Source of the DNA: an uncultured Eubacteriales bacterium
Lineage (GTDB): Bacteria > Bacillota > Clostridia > Lachnospirales > Lachnospiraceae
Assembly (NCBI GenBank): GCA_902797845.1
Contig: CADBUJ010000022.1
Location: 62,001 to 126,000, forward strand
DNA length: 64,000 nt
Direction of reading: 5' to 3'
Each line of letters opens with the position of its first letter. Within the stretch, counting starts at the first letter, position 1. A program made the position numbers and the translations under genes. The notes beneath the pieces are model-generated. The model had not been told where the DNA came from. It saw nothing but the letters and a program-made list of their open reading frames with translations, and made no database searches. Below are positions 9,542-17,542 of this stretch, piece by piece.

Positions 9542-10039
9542 TTATTGATCCTTTTCGGGAAGATATCGCAGAAGAAAGGCAGCGGCAGCACCTGTAAATA
9601 TACCGGTAATGATCCCGCTTATCATAAGAAAAGGCAGATAGGAAAGGATATAGGGACTGCCCATCAAAAAAAGTGCGGTTAACAGCTGACCTATATTATG
9701 AAAAAGACCACCGAAGGCTCCTGTAAAGATCAGGAGTCTTTTTTTATTTACCGTAACAAGAACAGCCATCACTGCAAAGGACAGTACTGCTCCTGATAAG
9801 CTGTAAAAGAAATATGTTATCTGGCCTACGAAAACAGCAGACAAAATAAGCCTGACGGAAAGAACAAGGGCCGCATCTCTTATGCCGAATCTGCATAATA
9901 CGAATATGGTGATGATATTGGAAAGACCGAGCCTTATCCCCGGCACCGGTAAAAGAGGGGGGATAAAGGATTCCAATATATATATAGCCAGAGAAAGGGC
10001 GGCTAAAAGAGAAAGCTCCGCCAGCTTTTTTGTATTCAT
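9542..10039 (-). CDS. Gx transporter family membrane protein (Hpre_diP_synt_I family)
   Basis: Integral membrane protein of 165 residues with five or six hydrophobic segments. Markers of the family, often annotated 'heptaprenyl diphosphate synthase component I', are the early PPLLPVPGIRLGLSNIITIF and the later GAFGGLFHNIGQL. The architecture resembles small S-component-like transporters, so an enzymatic role is doubtful. It is the last gene of a minus-strand run and follows the NusG-domain-II and apbE genes, a recurrent trio in anaerobic Firmicutes associated with flavin or quinone-linked electron transfer. The transported molecule is unknown. Confidence 0.85.
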   Translation of the reverse strand: MNTKKLAELSLLAALSLAIYILESFIPPLLPVPGIRLGLSNIITIFVLCRFGIRDAALVLSVRLILSAVFVGQITYFFYSLSGAVLSFAVMAVLVTVNKKRLLIFTGAFGGLFHNIGQLLTALFLMGSPYILSYLPFLMISGIITGIFTGAAAAFLLRYLPEKDQ

Positions 10040-10049
10040 AAGAGTACCC

Positions 10050-10433
10050 TTAATAAGAAATGATATCTACATCGGAAGGTTCACCGCCATGGATCTCTAT
10101 GATCACTTTGTTGGGAAGGCAAACGATGGGGATGGTATCGTTATGTATAAATCCTGTTTTCACGCAGACCTTGTCAGGACAATCAGCTTCAGTGATGCCT
10201 ATTTCTCCCGGACGGACCGTTATGGTATTTTCCCCGGTGGAGGGAGATCCTGATCTGAAGGAATATGTTTCTTTAACATCATTAAGCTTTATGGTACTTA
10301 AGAGCTGACCGTCCTTATAAATATATGCGACCGGATCATTTGACCGGGCCATACGCTGTGATATTATCATTATAAGACTTGATATCAATATAAGGCCAAG
10401 GACCGATGTGTATAATAAGATCTTCTTTTTCAA
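10050..10433 (-). CDS. NusG domain II-containing membrane-anchored protein
   Basis: Small exported protein of 127 residues: one N-terminal membrane segment (about 5-25), then a NusG domain II beta domain outside the membrane. The cysteine pattern DCPDKVCVKTG and PIVCLPNKVII is typical of the family. It is not transcription factor NusG; only the accessory fold is shared. It overlaps apbE by 4 bases (ATGA), so translation is coupled, and a Gx-type membrane protein follows. Its role is not established, and the context suggests envelope redox chemistry. Confidence 0.87.
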   Translation of the reverse strand: MKKKILLYTSVLGLILISSLIMIISQRMARSNDPVAYIYKDGQLLSTIKLNDVKETYSFRSGSPSTGENTITVRPGEIGITEADCPDKVCVKTGFIHNDTIPIVCLPNKVIIEIHGGEPSDVDIISY

Positions 10434-11479
10434 GGCGTCACCTGATCTGATAAATATTTCTTTGCACCTTTAGAGAAAAGGAATTCTCCATCCTCTGTTA
10501 TTAGGATACATTCCGTATCCTCAAGCTCTTCTATAAGCTTTAAGCCTTTTTCCGGACCGAGGACAAATACGCCTGTGGAGAGGGCGTCAGCGTCCATGGA
10601 ACCGCCCGTAAGGATGCTTACGGACAAAAGGCCTGTATCTGCGGGATATGCCGTAAAAGGATCCAGTATATGATGATATATATGTCCGTCTTCCTGAAAA
10701 TATCTCTGATAAGTCCCGCTCGTAACAAGAGACTTATCCGTTACATTTAAAGAGATGATGCTGGAAGAGGGATCATGGGGGTCCGCGATGCCCACATTCC
10801 AGGGCCTCCCCTTTTTCATATTGTCTCCGATGGTCAGCACATTGCCGCCCATGTTTATTAGGCCGCTTTCTATGCCGTATTCTGATACCAGGAGCTCTTT
10901 CATGCGGTCGCATATATATCCCTTTGCTATGGCGCCAAGGTCCAGACGGAAATTGGCGGTATCAAAGGAGACGGAGGCTTCCTCATCATCAAGGGTTACA
11001 TTGGAATAATTCCTTAAGGCCTTATGGGATTCCGTGAAGGAGGCTTCGGGAACATGGGGATCCGCTGTTCCGATGCCCCATTCCTCTATGATGTCGAGAA
11101 GAGTGGGGTCGAAGGCGCCGTCTGTAAGATGGGCATATTCCAGGGCGCTTTTTATCACATAAAAAAGGTCCTCTCTTACCTTTACGGGCCCTTCTTTTGC
11201 ATCACCGTTAAGAAGATAAAGACTGCTTCCGGAAAGCCTTGATGAAAATACATTTTCAAGCTCCCTGCAGAGATCTTCTGCAGAAGATGCGGCTTCTGCC
11301 AGTTCTTTCTCCGTAAGAGTGTCGCTGTAAAGGGTCATGCCTGCAATGGTATCAAGAGCATGAAATGTACCTTGGTATTCCGCGATATTCTTGCTGTTGC
11401 ATCCTGTAAAGCATAAACAGGCTGCTGTTATCATAAGCCCCACCACCAAAAGGAAGTGAGGCTTTTTCTTATTCGTCAT
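10430..11479 (-). CDS. apbE: FAD:protein FMN transferase, lipoprotein (ApbE)
   Basis: Transfers FMN from FAD to Thr/Ser of target flavoproteins outside the membrane. The 349-residue protein starts with a lipoprotein signal ending CLCFTGC. Family features are DPTLLDIIEEWG, LGAIAKGYICDRM, the YQRYFQEDGHIYHHILDP segment, and GSMDADALSTGVFVLGPEKG near the Mg/FAD site. It lies 12 bases after mgtE and overlaps the NusG-domain-II gene. No Rnf or Nqr target lies in the window, so the flavinylated partner must be elsewhere. Confidence 0.93.
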   Translation of the reverse strand: MTNKKKPHFLLVVGLMITAACLCFTGCNSKNIAEYQGTFHALDTIAGMTLYSDTLTEKELAEAASSAEDLCRELENVFSSRLSGSSLYLLNGDAKEGPVKVREDLFYVIKSALEYAHLTDGAFDPTLLDIIEEWGIGTADPHVPEASFTESHKALRNYSNVTLDDEEASVSFDTANFRLDLGAIAKGYICDRMKELLVSEYGIESGLINMGGNVLTIGDNMKKGRPWNVGIADPHDPSSSIISLNVTDKSLVTSGTYQRYFQEDGHIYHHILDPFTAYPADTGLLSVSILTGGSMDADALSTGVFVLGPEKGLKLIEELEDTECILITEDGEFLFSKGAKKYLSDQVTP

Positions 11480-11491
11480 GGTACCGACCTT

Positions 11492-12841
11492 TTATAAATG
11501 AAGTATGAGTGTTGCTATGGTAAAGAACATAAGCAATGATACGGCGTCCAAAATGGTCGTCAGTACGGCGGAAGCCATTACGGCAGGGTCAAGGCCTATA
11601 CGTTTGAAAAGGATAGGAAGACTGCAGCCCAGAAGCTTTGCCAGCACTACAACAATGCAGACTGTTATGCAGACGGTTAAGGCCACATTTATGGGCACTC
11701 TGTCCACAAGAAGAATCTTTACAAAGTTGGCGGCAGCAAGAACCAAGCCCGTAAGGATGCCCACTCTTGATTCCTTCCACAGGACCTTAAAGGCATCTTT
11801 ATATTCCACCTCTCCCAGAGAAAGGGCACGTATTATGGTAACGGAAGCCTGACTTCCCGCATTTCCTCCCGTATCCATGAGCATTGGAATAAATGATGTA
11901 AGTATCACCTGCGCCTTCAGAGCCGTTTCGAAGCTCTGGATTATCTTTCCCGTAAAGGTGGCTGATATCATAAGTATAAGGAGCCAGGGGATACGGCCCT
12001 TAAAAGTATCGAAGACGCCGGTGTTGAAATAGGTCTTTTCCGAAGGAAGGATAGCTGCCATCTTTTTAATATCCTCGGTGGCCTCTTCCTGGATAATGTC
12101 CACCACATCATCGATGGTGATGATACCCACCAGACGGTCCTCCATATCAACTACAGGCATCATGGTAAGGTCGTATTTTGTAAATTCTCTTGCGACCTCT
12201 TCCTGATCCTCCATGGTATTTACGGAGATGATGTTGTCGTCCATTATATCCCGGATAAGATCTTCATCCTCATGAAGTATCAGGGATCTTAAGGTTACCG
12301 TACCTATAAGTCTTCTTTCGTTATTAAGAACATATATGGTATCCACGGCTTCGGAATCCACGCCGTTTCTCTTTATGGTCTTTATGGCATCGCCTACGGT
12401 GTAGTTTTCCTTAACATCTATAAATTCCACCGTCATTATGGAACCGGCGGAATCGTCAGGATATTTCAGCAGATGGTTTATATCTCTTCTGGTCTCGGGA
12501 TCTGTCTGCGCCAGTATCCTCTTTACCACGTTGGCAGGCATTTCGTCTATAAGGTCTGCAGCATCATCGGCATAAAGGTTGTCTATGATGGTGGCGGCCT
12601 CTTTTACTGAAAGGAGGTTTATTACTTCCTGCTCCTTATCTATGGTAAGAAGCGAGAAGATCTCCGCAGCCAGGGCTTTGGGCAGGAGCCTGAATATGCG
12701 AACGGTCTTCTCATCAGGCATATCCTCCAGTATCTCGGCCACGTCGGCCGGGTTCATATCGCTCAGCATCTGTCGGAGGGCGCTGTATTCCTTATTATCG
12801 ATAAGTTCTTCTGTTTTTATGAGCTCTTCTTCAAAGGCCAT
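11492..12841 (-). CDS. mgtE: Magnesium transporter MgtE
   Basis: Mg2+ channel/transporter of 449 residues. The order is an N-terminal MgtE_N helical superhelix (about 1-130, with NPADVAEILEDMPDEKTVRIFRLL), two CBS domains (about 135-250) that sense cytosolic Mg2+, a connecting helix, and five membrane helices carrying the pore signature PMLMDTGGNAGSQASVTIIRALSLGEV. Length is normal. It starts 3 bases after the aroE stop, so it depends on the upstream prfC-aroE transcript; no Mg2+ riboswitch can fit in front. Confidence 0.96.
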   Translation of the reverse strand: MAFEEELIKTEELIDNKEYSALRQMLSDMNPADVAEILEDMPDEKTVRIFRLLPKALAAEIFSLLTIDKEQEVINLLSVKEAATIIDNLYADDAADLIDEMPANVVKRILAQTDPETRRDINHLLKYPDDSAGSIMTVEFIDVKENYTVGDAIKTIKRNGVDSEAVDTIYVLNNERRLIGTVTLRSLILHEDEDLIRDIMDDNIISVNTMEDQEEVAREFTKYDLTMMPVVDMEDRLVGIITIDDVVDIIQEEATEDIKKMAAILPSEKTYFNTGVFDTFKGRIPWLLILMISATFTGKIIQSFETALKAQVILTSFIPMLMDTGGNAGSQASVTIIRALSLGEVEYKDAFKVLWKESRVGILTGLVLAAANFVKILLVDRVPINVALTVCITVCIVVVLAKLLGCSLPILFKRIGLDPAVMASAVLTTILDAVSLLMFFTIATLILHL

Positions 12842-12844
12842 AGG

Positions 12845-13690
12845 CTACCTCCCTTCTGCGGCATTTATACAGCTTTCCATTACGGAATCCAGGACAGGAC
12901 CTTCTATCTTAATGTCCCAGAAATACTCTTCTGCCTTTACCGCCTGATAAATAAGCATCAAAAGACCTCCGGCAGTCTTTGCGCCGGCGTCCTTTGCTGC
13001 TTTGAGAAGCTTGGTCTCTCCCGGGTTATATACCACATCGGAGACCGTTTCAAAATGCTCTATGAGATTTTTCGTAAAGGGCATAATATCCATGGCATCG
13101 GGATACATTCCCAGGGGAGAAGTATTCACCAGTCCGTAAAACTCATCCTGCCGGATCATTGAAAGGAGGGAAGAGTCCACGGCTTTCAGGAAGTTTACTT
13201 CGGGGAAGGACTTTTTAAGACCAGGAAATCTTTTGTCGCTTCTGCCGCATACCGTAACAGAAGATGCACCTTTGTCCAAAAGGCTTAGGATGACTGCCCT
13301 GCAGGCGCCTCCGGCACCGTATATGAGAAAGCTTTTCCCAAAGACATCTATGCCGGCATGATCCAGCATAAATCCGAAACCGTTGTAATCCGTATTGTAT
13401 CCCCTATAGCCGTCCTTTTCCTTAACCACCGTATTTACGGCGCCGATCTTTTCCGCCTCGGGAGAAAGGGCATAAAGGTCCTTCATTACCAGCTGCTTAT
13501 ATGGCATGGTAACGCTGAAGCCTGATATATCCTTATCCTTTATGATGCGAAAGATCTTATCTTTATCTTCCTCAGGAACGGCAATCATCTCGTAGGAGGC
13601 AGAAAGATCCAGCTCTTTGAAGATGCATTGGTGGATCATTTGGGAATATGAGTGGGAGATATGATCACCCACAAGGGCAAACTTCTTCAT
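12845..13690 (-). CDS. aroE: Shikimate dehydrogenase
   Basis: NADP-dependent reduction of 3-dehydroshikimate to shikimate in aromatic amino acid synthesis. The substrate domain starts FALVGDHISHSYSQMIH and keeps the catalytic lysine in VTMPYKQ and the aspartate in GYNTDYNGF. The Rossmann half has GAGGACRAVI and GRS, and the C-terminal end shows GLLMLIYQA. Length is 281 residues. AAGGAGG lies just upstream of the ATG. The gene sits between prfC and mgtE in one minus-strand run; the pheA gene at the window end belongs to the same pathway. Confidence 0.95.
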   Translation of the reverse strand: MKKFALVGDHISHSYSQMIHQCIFKELDLSASYEMIAVPEEDKDKIFRIIKDKDISGFSVTMPYKQLVMKDLYALSPEAEKIGAVNTVVKEKDGYRGYNTDYNGFGFMLDHAGIDVFGKSFLIYGAGGACRAVILSLLDKGASSVTVCGRSDKRFPGLKKSFPEVNFLKAVDSSLLSMIRQDEFYGLVNTSPLGMYPDAMDIMPFTKNLIEHFETVSDVVYNPGETKLLKAAKDAGAKTAGGLLMLIYQAVKAEEYFWDIKIEGPVLDSVMESCINAAEGR

Positions 13691-13757
13691 ATTATGCCTC
13701 CTTAAAGGGATTTACAGGTTAAAGATACACCTTAAAAGGGATGTTTTCAATAAAAGG

Positions 13758-15350
13758 TCAATCATTTCTGCCGAATTCCGAAAGCTTAAGTCCTTCATTC
13801 TTTTCCAGTACGGATTTTACGGCCCACGGATGGATAAACAGCAGAAGAGGCCTGTCCTTAAGATCCGAAACGATCTTCATATCGGATGTTCCTATTATCT
13901 TTTTAAGATCCACTGTTTCGGGATCCTCAACCCATCTGATGTATTCGTGGGGCATGGGATCCATCCTTATATCTACGCCGTATTCGTTTTCGAGCCTGTA
14001 TTTTAAGACATCAAACTGAAGGACACCTACTACGCCGACGATTATCTCCTCAAGACCGGCATTAAGATCCTTAAAGATCTGTATGGCGCCTTCCTGAGCT
14101 ATCTGAGTAACGCCCTTGACGAACTGCTTTCTTTTCATGGTATCAAGCTGTACGACTCTTGCAAAATGCTCCGGAGCAAAGGTAGGGATGCCCTCGAATC
14201 TGAACTTGCGGCCGGGAGTGAGTATGGTATCACCTATGGAGAAAATACCGGGATCGAAAACACCTATTATGTCTCCGGCATATGCCTCATCTATTACTTT
14301 ACGTTCTGATGCCATAAGCTGCTGGGGCTGAAGAAGCTTCTGCTTTCTGTTGCCCTGTACATGATATACTTCCATACCGCCTTCGAATTTTCCCGAGCAT
14401 ATGCGCATAAAAGCTATCCTGTCCCTGTGAGCCTTGTTCATGTTTGCCTGTATCTTAAATACAAAGGCGGAAAAATCCGGATCAAAGGATGAAAGCAGGC
14501 CTTCGTCCGTATTCCTCGGCAGGGGCGGAGAGGTAAGCTTAAGAAAATAATCGAGAAACAGCTCTATTCCGAAATTGTTTATGGCCGATCCGAAAAACAT
14601 GGGAGAGAGAAGACCCTTATCCACGTCCTCCTTGATAAACTCGTTTCCCGCAGTATCAAGGAGCTCCAGATCCTCCGAAAGCTTTTCCAAAATTGCATCT
14701 CCCACGAAATCCTTAATAGAGGGATCTTCCAGGGTAAAGGCCGTATCCTTGGCAGCCTTTTCTCCTTTGCTCTCCTCCTTGAATGCATGCACCAGCTTCT
14801 CTTTTCTGTCATAGACGCCCTTAAAGGTGCGGCCGTTTCCCAAAGGCCAGTTAAGGGGGCATGTCTTTATGCCCAGTACGCTTTCTATCTCATCACAAAG
14901 ATCGAAGGGATCCTTGGAATCTCTGTCCATTTTATTTATAAAAGTAAATATGGGTATATGACGCAGCATACACACCTTGAAAAGCTTGATGGTCTGGGGC
15001 TCCACGCCCTTGCTGCCGTCTATTACCATCACCGCCGAGTCGGCTGCCATAAGAGTTCTGTATGTATCTTCGGAAAAATCCTGATGGCCGGGGGTATCAA
15101 GTATATTTATGCAATATCCGCCGTACTCGAACTGCATGGCAGATGATGTAACTGATATACCTCTTTCTTTTTCGATATCCATCCAGTCGGACAGAGCATG
15201 ACGCGCTGTTCTTTTTCCCTTTACGGAGCCGGCCAGATTTATGGCACCGCCGTAAAGCAGGAACTTTTCTGTTAAGGTGGTCTTTCCTGCATCGGGATGA
15301 GATATGATGGCAAACGTCCTTCGCCTCTGGATCTCTTCTTTTATTCCCAT
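13758..15350 (-). CDS. prfC: Peptide chain release factor 3
   Basis: Translational GTPase that recycles RF1/RF2 after termination. The 530 residues fit RF3. G1 is HPDAGKTTLTEK, the switch region RGISVTSSAMQFEY, G3 DTPGHQDFSEDT and G4 INKMDR, followed by domain 2 and the RF3 C-terminal domain (GVVGVLQFDVLKYRLENEYG). It is the first gene of the run prfC-aroE-mgtE-apbE-(NusG II)-(Gx). GGAGG precedes the ATG, and a good promoter lies about 95 bases upstream. The leader can form an imperfect hairpin (GGGAAA/TTTCCC ends, 15384-15421) of unknown role. Confidence 0.96.
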   Translation of the reverse strand: MGIKEEIQRRRTFAIISHPDAGKTTLTEKFLLYGGAINLAGSVKGKRTARHALSDWMDIEKERGISVTSSAMQFEYGGYCINILDTPGHQDFSEDTYRTLMAADSAVMVIDGSKGVEPQTIKLFKVCMLRHIPIFTFINKMDRDSKDPFDLCDEIESVLGIKTCPLNWPLGNGRTFKGVYDRKEKLVHAFKEESKGEKAAKDTAFTLEDPSIKDFVGDAILEKLSEDLELLDTAGNEFIKEDVDKGLLSPMFFGSAINNFGIELFLDYFLKLTSPPLPRNTDEGLLSSFDPDFSAFVFKIQANMNKAHRDRIAFMRICSGKFEGGMEVYHVQGNRKQKLLQPQQLMASERKVIDEAYAGDIIGVFDPGIFSIGDTILTPGRKFRFEGIPTFAPEHFARVVQLDTMKRKQFVKGVTQIAQEGAIQIFKDLNAGLEEIIVGVVGVLQFDVLKYRLENEYGVDIRMDPMPHEYIRWVEDPETVDLKKIIGTSDMKIVSDLKDRPLLLFIHPWAVKSVLEKNEGLKLSEFGRND

Positions 15351-15443
15351 TATTACCTCCTGCAGATGATTTTGATATTGATCAGGGAAAGAAGATATCT
15401 TAATAAGAGATCAGTTTTCCCGAGCCGTCCAATAAGCCAATTC

Positions 15444-15473
15444 ATTTTACTAAAAGAGCCTTAAAAGTGTCAA
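15444..15473 (-). promoter_or_regulatory. Sigma-A promoter of the prfC operon
   Basis: On the minus strand TTGACA (15473-15468) and TAAAAT (15449-15444) are 18 bp apart. It diverges from the degV promoter; the two -35 boxes are only 6 bp apart. Confidence 0.65.
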
Positions 15474-15479
15474 TGCGGC

Positions 15480-15508
15480 TTGATTTTAACGGCACTTTAT
15501 CATAGAAT
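15480..15508 (+). promoter_or_regulatory. Sigma-A promoter of degV
   Basis: TTGATT (15480-15485) and TAGAAT (15503-15508) are 17 bp apart, about 34 bases before the degV start. Confidence 0.6.
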
Positions 15509-15541
15509 TGTGTTAACGAGAGTTTTATCATTGGAGAGAAT

Positions 15542-16423
15542 ATGTCAAAAATTGCTATTATTACGGATTCAAACAGCGGCATCAGCGAAGAAGAGGCTCT
15601 CAAGCTGGGAATACAGATAATCCCCATGCCTTTTGAGATCGGGGAAGAGACTTACTTCGAAGGCATCAATATGACTCAGGAGCAGTTTTATAAGATGCTT
15701 AAAAAGGGCGATACCATCGCAACATCCCAGCCTTCTCCGGAAACGGTGACAGAGGTCTGGGACAAGGCGCTTCTTGTAAAGGATCAGGTGGTATATATAC
15801 CCATGTCATCGGGATTGTCCGGGAGCCTGCAGACAGCCAAAATGCTGGCGGAAGATTACAAGGGAAAGGTCTTTGTGGTAGACAACCAAAGGATATCAGT
15901 CACTCAGGCCCAGTCTGTTTTCGATGCCATAAGTCTTGCTCAGAAGGGTTATGATGCCGAGCAGATAAGGGATATCCTTGAAAGAGACAAGTTTAATTCG
16001 ACCATATACATAACGGTAGATACCCTTAAGTATCTGGCCAAAGGAGGACGGCTCACACCGGCTGTGGCTGCACTCGGAAGAGTCTTAAGGATCAAGCCGG
16101 TCCTTCAAATACAGGGAGATAAGCTGGATACCTTTTCCAAAGCCAGAACAATGAAGCAGGCCAAAAAGATCATGACGGATGCCATAAGAAACGATATGGA
16201 AAATCGTTTCGCCTCGGATTTTTCCGGCAAGGACTGCTTTATATCTCTTGCACATACGGATTCTCCCGAGGAATGCGAGATCTTTAAAAAAGAAGTAGAA
16301 GAGCTGTTCCCGGGATACCCTGTTTATTATGTGCCGCTGTCTCTCAGCGTGGCATGTCACATAGGACCGGGAAGTCTCGCAATCACTTGTACCAAGCGGC
16401 TTCCGGAGTTATCAGACAAATAG
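15542..16423 (+). CDS. DegV family fatty-acid-binding protein (FakB-like)
   Basis: DegV/FakB proteins bind a free fatty acid and present it to the kinase FakA for phosphorylation. The 293-residue protein shows family markers: the start IAIITDSNSGISEEEA, TSQPSPETV, the phosphate-contacting SSGLSGSLQTA and the later SLAHTDSPEECE. GGAGAG lies 5 bases upstream of the ATG. It has its own promoter, diverging from prfC. No FakA gene is in the window, so a role in fatty-acid capture is inferred from family alone. Confidence 0.92.
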   Translation: MSKIAIITDSNSGISEEEALKLGIQIIPMPFEIGEETYFEGINMTQEQFYKMLKKGDTIATSQPSPETVTEVWDKALLVKDQVVYIPMSSGLSGSLQTAKMLAEDYKGKVFVVDNQRISVTQAQSVFDAISLAQKGYDAEQIRDILERDKFNSTIYITVDTLKYLAKGGRLTPAVAALGRVLRIKPVLQIQGDKLDTFSKARTMKQAKKIMTDAIRNDMENRFASDFSGKDCFISLAHTDSPEECEIFKKEVEELFPGYPVYYVPLSLSVACHIGPGSLAITCTKRLPELSDK

Positions 16424-16459
16424 GTAAAAGCTGAAAGGTGCTAAAACAAAGGAAAGTTG

Positions 16460-16514
16460 ACCGCAAAACGGCGAAAAATCCAGTAAAACTGCTTGACAAA
16501 CGGTGTTTTGCGGT
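16460..16514 (+). repeat. 10-bp inverted repeat around the hup -35 box
   Basis: ACCGCAAAAC (16460-16469) is matched by its exact reverse complement GTTTTGCGGT (16505-16514). The right arm lies in the spacer of the hup promoter, as an operator might, or the arms may form a hairpin in a degV read-through transcript. Confidence 0.55.
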
Positions 16515-16521
16515 ATATAAA
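16493..16521 (+). promoter_or_regulatory. Strong sigma-A promoter of hup
   Basis: TTGACA (16493-16498) and TATAAA (16516-16521) are 17 bp apart, about 49 bases before the HU gene. Confidence 0.8.
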
Positions 16522-16569
16522 TAATACAGCTCAAATGCAGAGCACGCATTTTCTAGGGAGGAAAAAATA

Positions 16570-16884
16570 ATGAACAAAGCAGAATTAGTAGCAGCTATCG
16601 CTGCAAAGGCAGACTTAACAAAAAAAGATTCTGAGAAAGCTTTAAAAGCTGTTATCGACGTTATAACAGACGAGCTCGTTAAGGGCGAAAAGGTTCAGCT
16701 CGTTGGCTTCGGTACATTCGAAGTAGCTGAGAGACCTGCAAGAGAAGGAAGAAATCCTCAGACTGGCGCAAAGATGAAGATCGCTGCATCCAAGGCTCCT
16801 AAGTTCAGAGCTGGAAAGGCTTTAAAGGAAGATGTAAACGCAAAGAAGCCTGCAAAGAAAGCTGCCAAAAAGGGTAAGAAATAA
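16570..16884 (+). CDS. hup: HU family DNA-binding protein
   Basis: Dimeric nucleoid protein that bends and compacts DNA. Residues 1-90 are a normal [13 protein letters not shown] start, GFGTFEV, and the DNA-inserting arm around [13 protein letters not shown] lysine-rich tail ([13 protein letters not shown]) extends it to 104 residues, adding non-specific DNA affinity. AGGGAGG precedes the ATG. It has its own strong promoter and terminator, as expected for an abundant protein. Confidence 0.96.
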   Translation: MNKAELVAAIAAKADLTKKDSEKALKAVIDVITDELVKGEKVQLVGFGTFEVAERPAREGRNPQTGAKMKIAASKAPKFRAGKALKEDVNAKKPAKKAAKKGKK

Positions 16885-16897
16885 ATAAATCAAAATT

Positions 16898-16928
16898 GCG
16901 GGGACGGATATTTCCGCCCCCCTTTTTT
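16898..16928 (+). terminator. Terminator after hup
   Basis: A GC-rich hairpin (GCGGGGACGGA with TTCCGCCCCCC, one bulge) is followed by six T. Confidence 0.75.
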
Positions 16929-16988
16929 AATATCAGGAGTTCTGTTCAGAGAACCGGCTCCCCATTAGGCTTCCCGAAAGGAATATTA

Positions 16989-17246
16989 ATGAGACTGGAT
17001 AAATATCTGAAGGTCACAAGACTTATCAAAAGAAGAACGATAGCCAACGAGGCCTGCGATGCCGGCAGGGTTCTGGCAAACGGAAGGGTTGTAAAAGCTT
17101 CCTACGATGTTAAAATAGGAGATGTACTGGAGCTTATGCTTGGAAACCGTACCGTAAAGATCCGTGTAAAGGACATAGCCGACACCCAGAAAAAGGAGGA
17201 AGCGGCAGAACTTTACGAATTTCTTGAACAGGAAAGAGGAGAATAA
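16989..17246 (+). CDS. rqcP: S4-domain RNA-binding protein, RqcP/YabO-like
   Basis: Small S4-fold protein that, in the Bacillus ortholog, helps RqcH add alanine tails to nascent chains on stalled 50S subunits. The start at 16989 gives the canonical MRLDKYLKVTRLIKRRT, with AAAGGA 6 bases upstream; the frame continues upstream across the hup terminator but has no suitable start there. Length is 85 residues. It shares one base with the next gene (TAATG) and begins the divIC-tilS-hpt-ftsH run, which matches the Bacillus yabO order and supports RqcP over Hsp15. Confidence 0.87.
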   Translation: MRLDKYLKVTRLIKRRTIANEACDAGRVLANGRVVKASYDVKIGDVLELMLGNRTVKIRVKDIADTQKKEEAAELYEFLEQERGE

Positions 17247-17542
17247 TGGCAAAAAAGGCAGTTAACAGGAGCAAAAGAAAAGGCAAAAGACTTGTTGCCG
17301 TAATAGCGGTATTCCTATGTGCTGCGATGATAGTGGAAGCCTTTTATGTGGGCGGACGTATTAATAAATACGAGGCCCGGGAAGAAGCCTTGAACAAACA
17401 GATAGAGGAACAGATACAGGAATCCGAAAGACTCCAGGAAGAAAGCGAATTTGTTGGAACACTGGAGTATATAGAGAAGATAGCCAGAGAAAAACTGGGT
17501 ATGGTAAAGGACGACGAAATCATACTTAAAAAGGAAGAGTAG
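17246..17542 (+). CDS. Septum formation initiator, DivIC/FtsB-like
   Basis: Bitopic division protein of 98 residues. A basic cytosolic start (KKAVNRSKRKGKR) leads to one membrane helix (about 18-37), then an extracellular coiled coil (about 40-75) and the family ending TLEYIEKIAREKLGMVKDDEII. In related bacteria it forms the FtsL-FtsB(DivIC)-FtsQ(DivIB) complex that activates septal wall synthesis. It overlaps rqcP and tilS by one base each. In Bacillus yabP and yabQ lie between rqcP and divIC; they are absent here. Confidence 0.88.
   Translation: MAKKAVNRSKRKGKRLVAVIAVFLCAAMIVEAFYVGGRINKYEAREEALNKQIEEQIQESERLQEESEFVGTLEYIEKIAREKLGMVKDDEIILKKEE

Noticed and set aside
13697..13743. Similar elements CCTTAAAGGGAT and CCTTAAAAGGGAT in the prfC-aroE gap
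   Set aside because: One copy overlaps the aroE ribosome site; the likeness is probably chance in purine-rich leader sequence.
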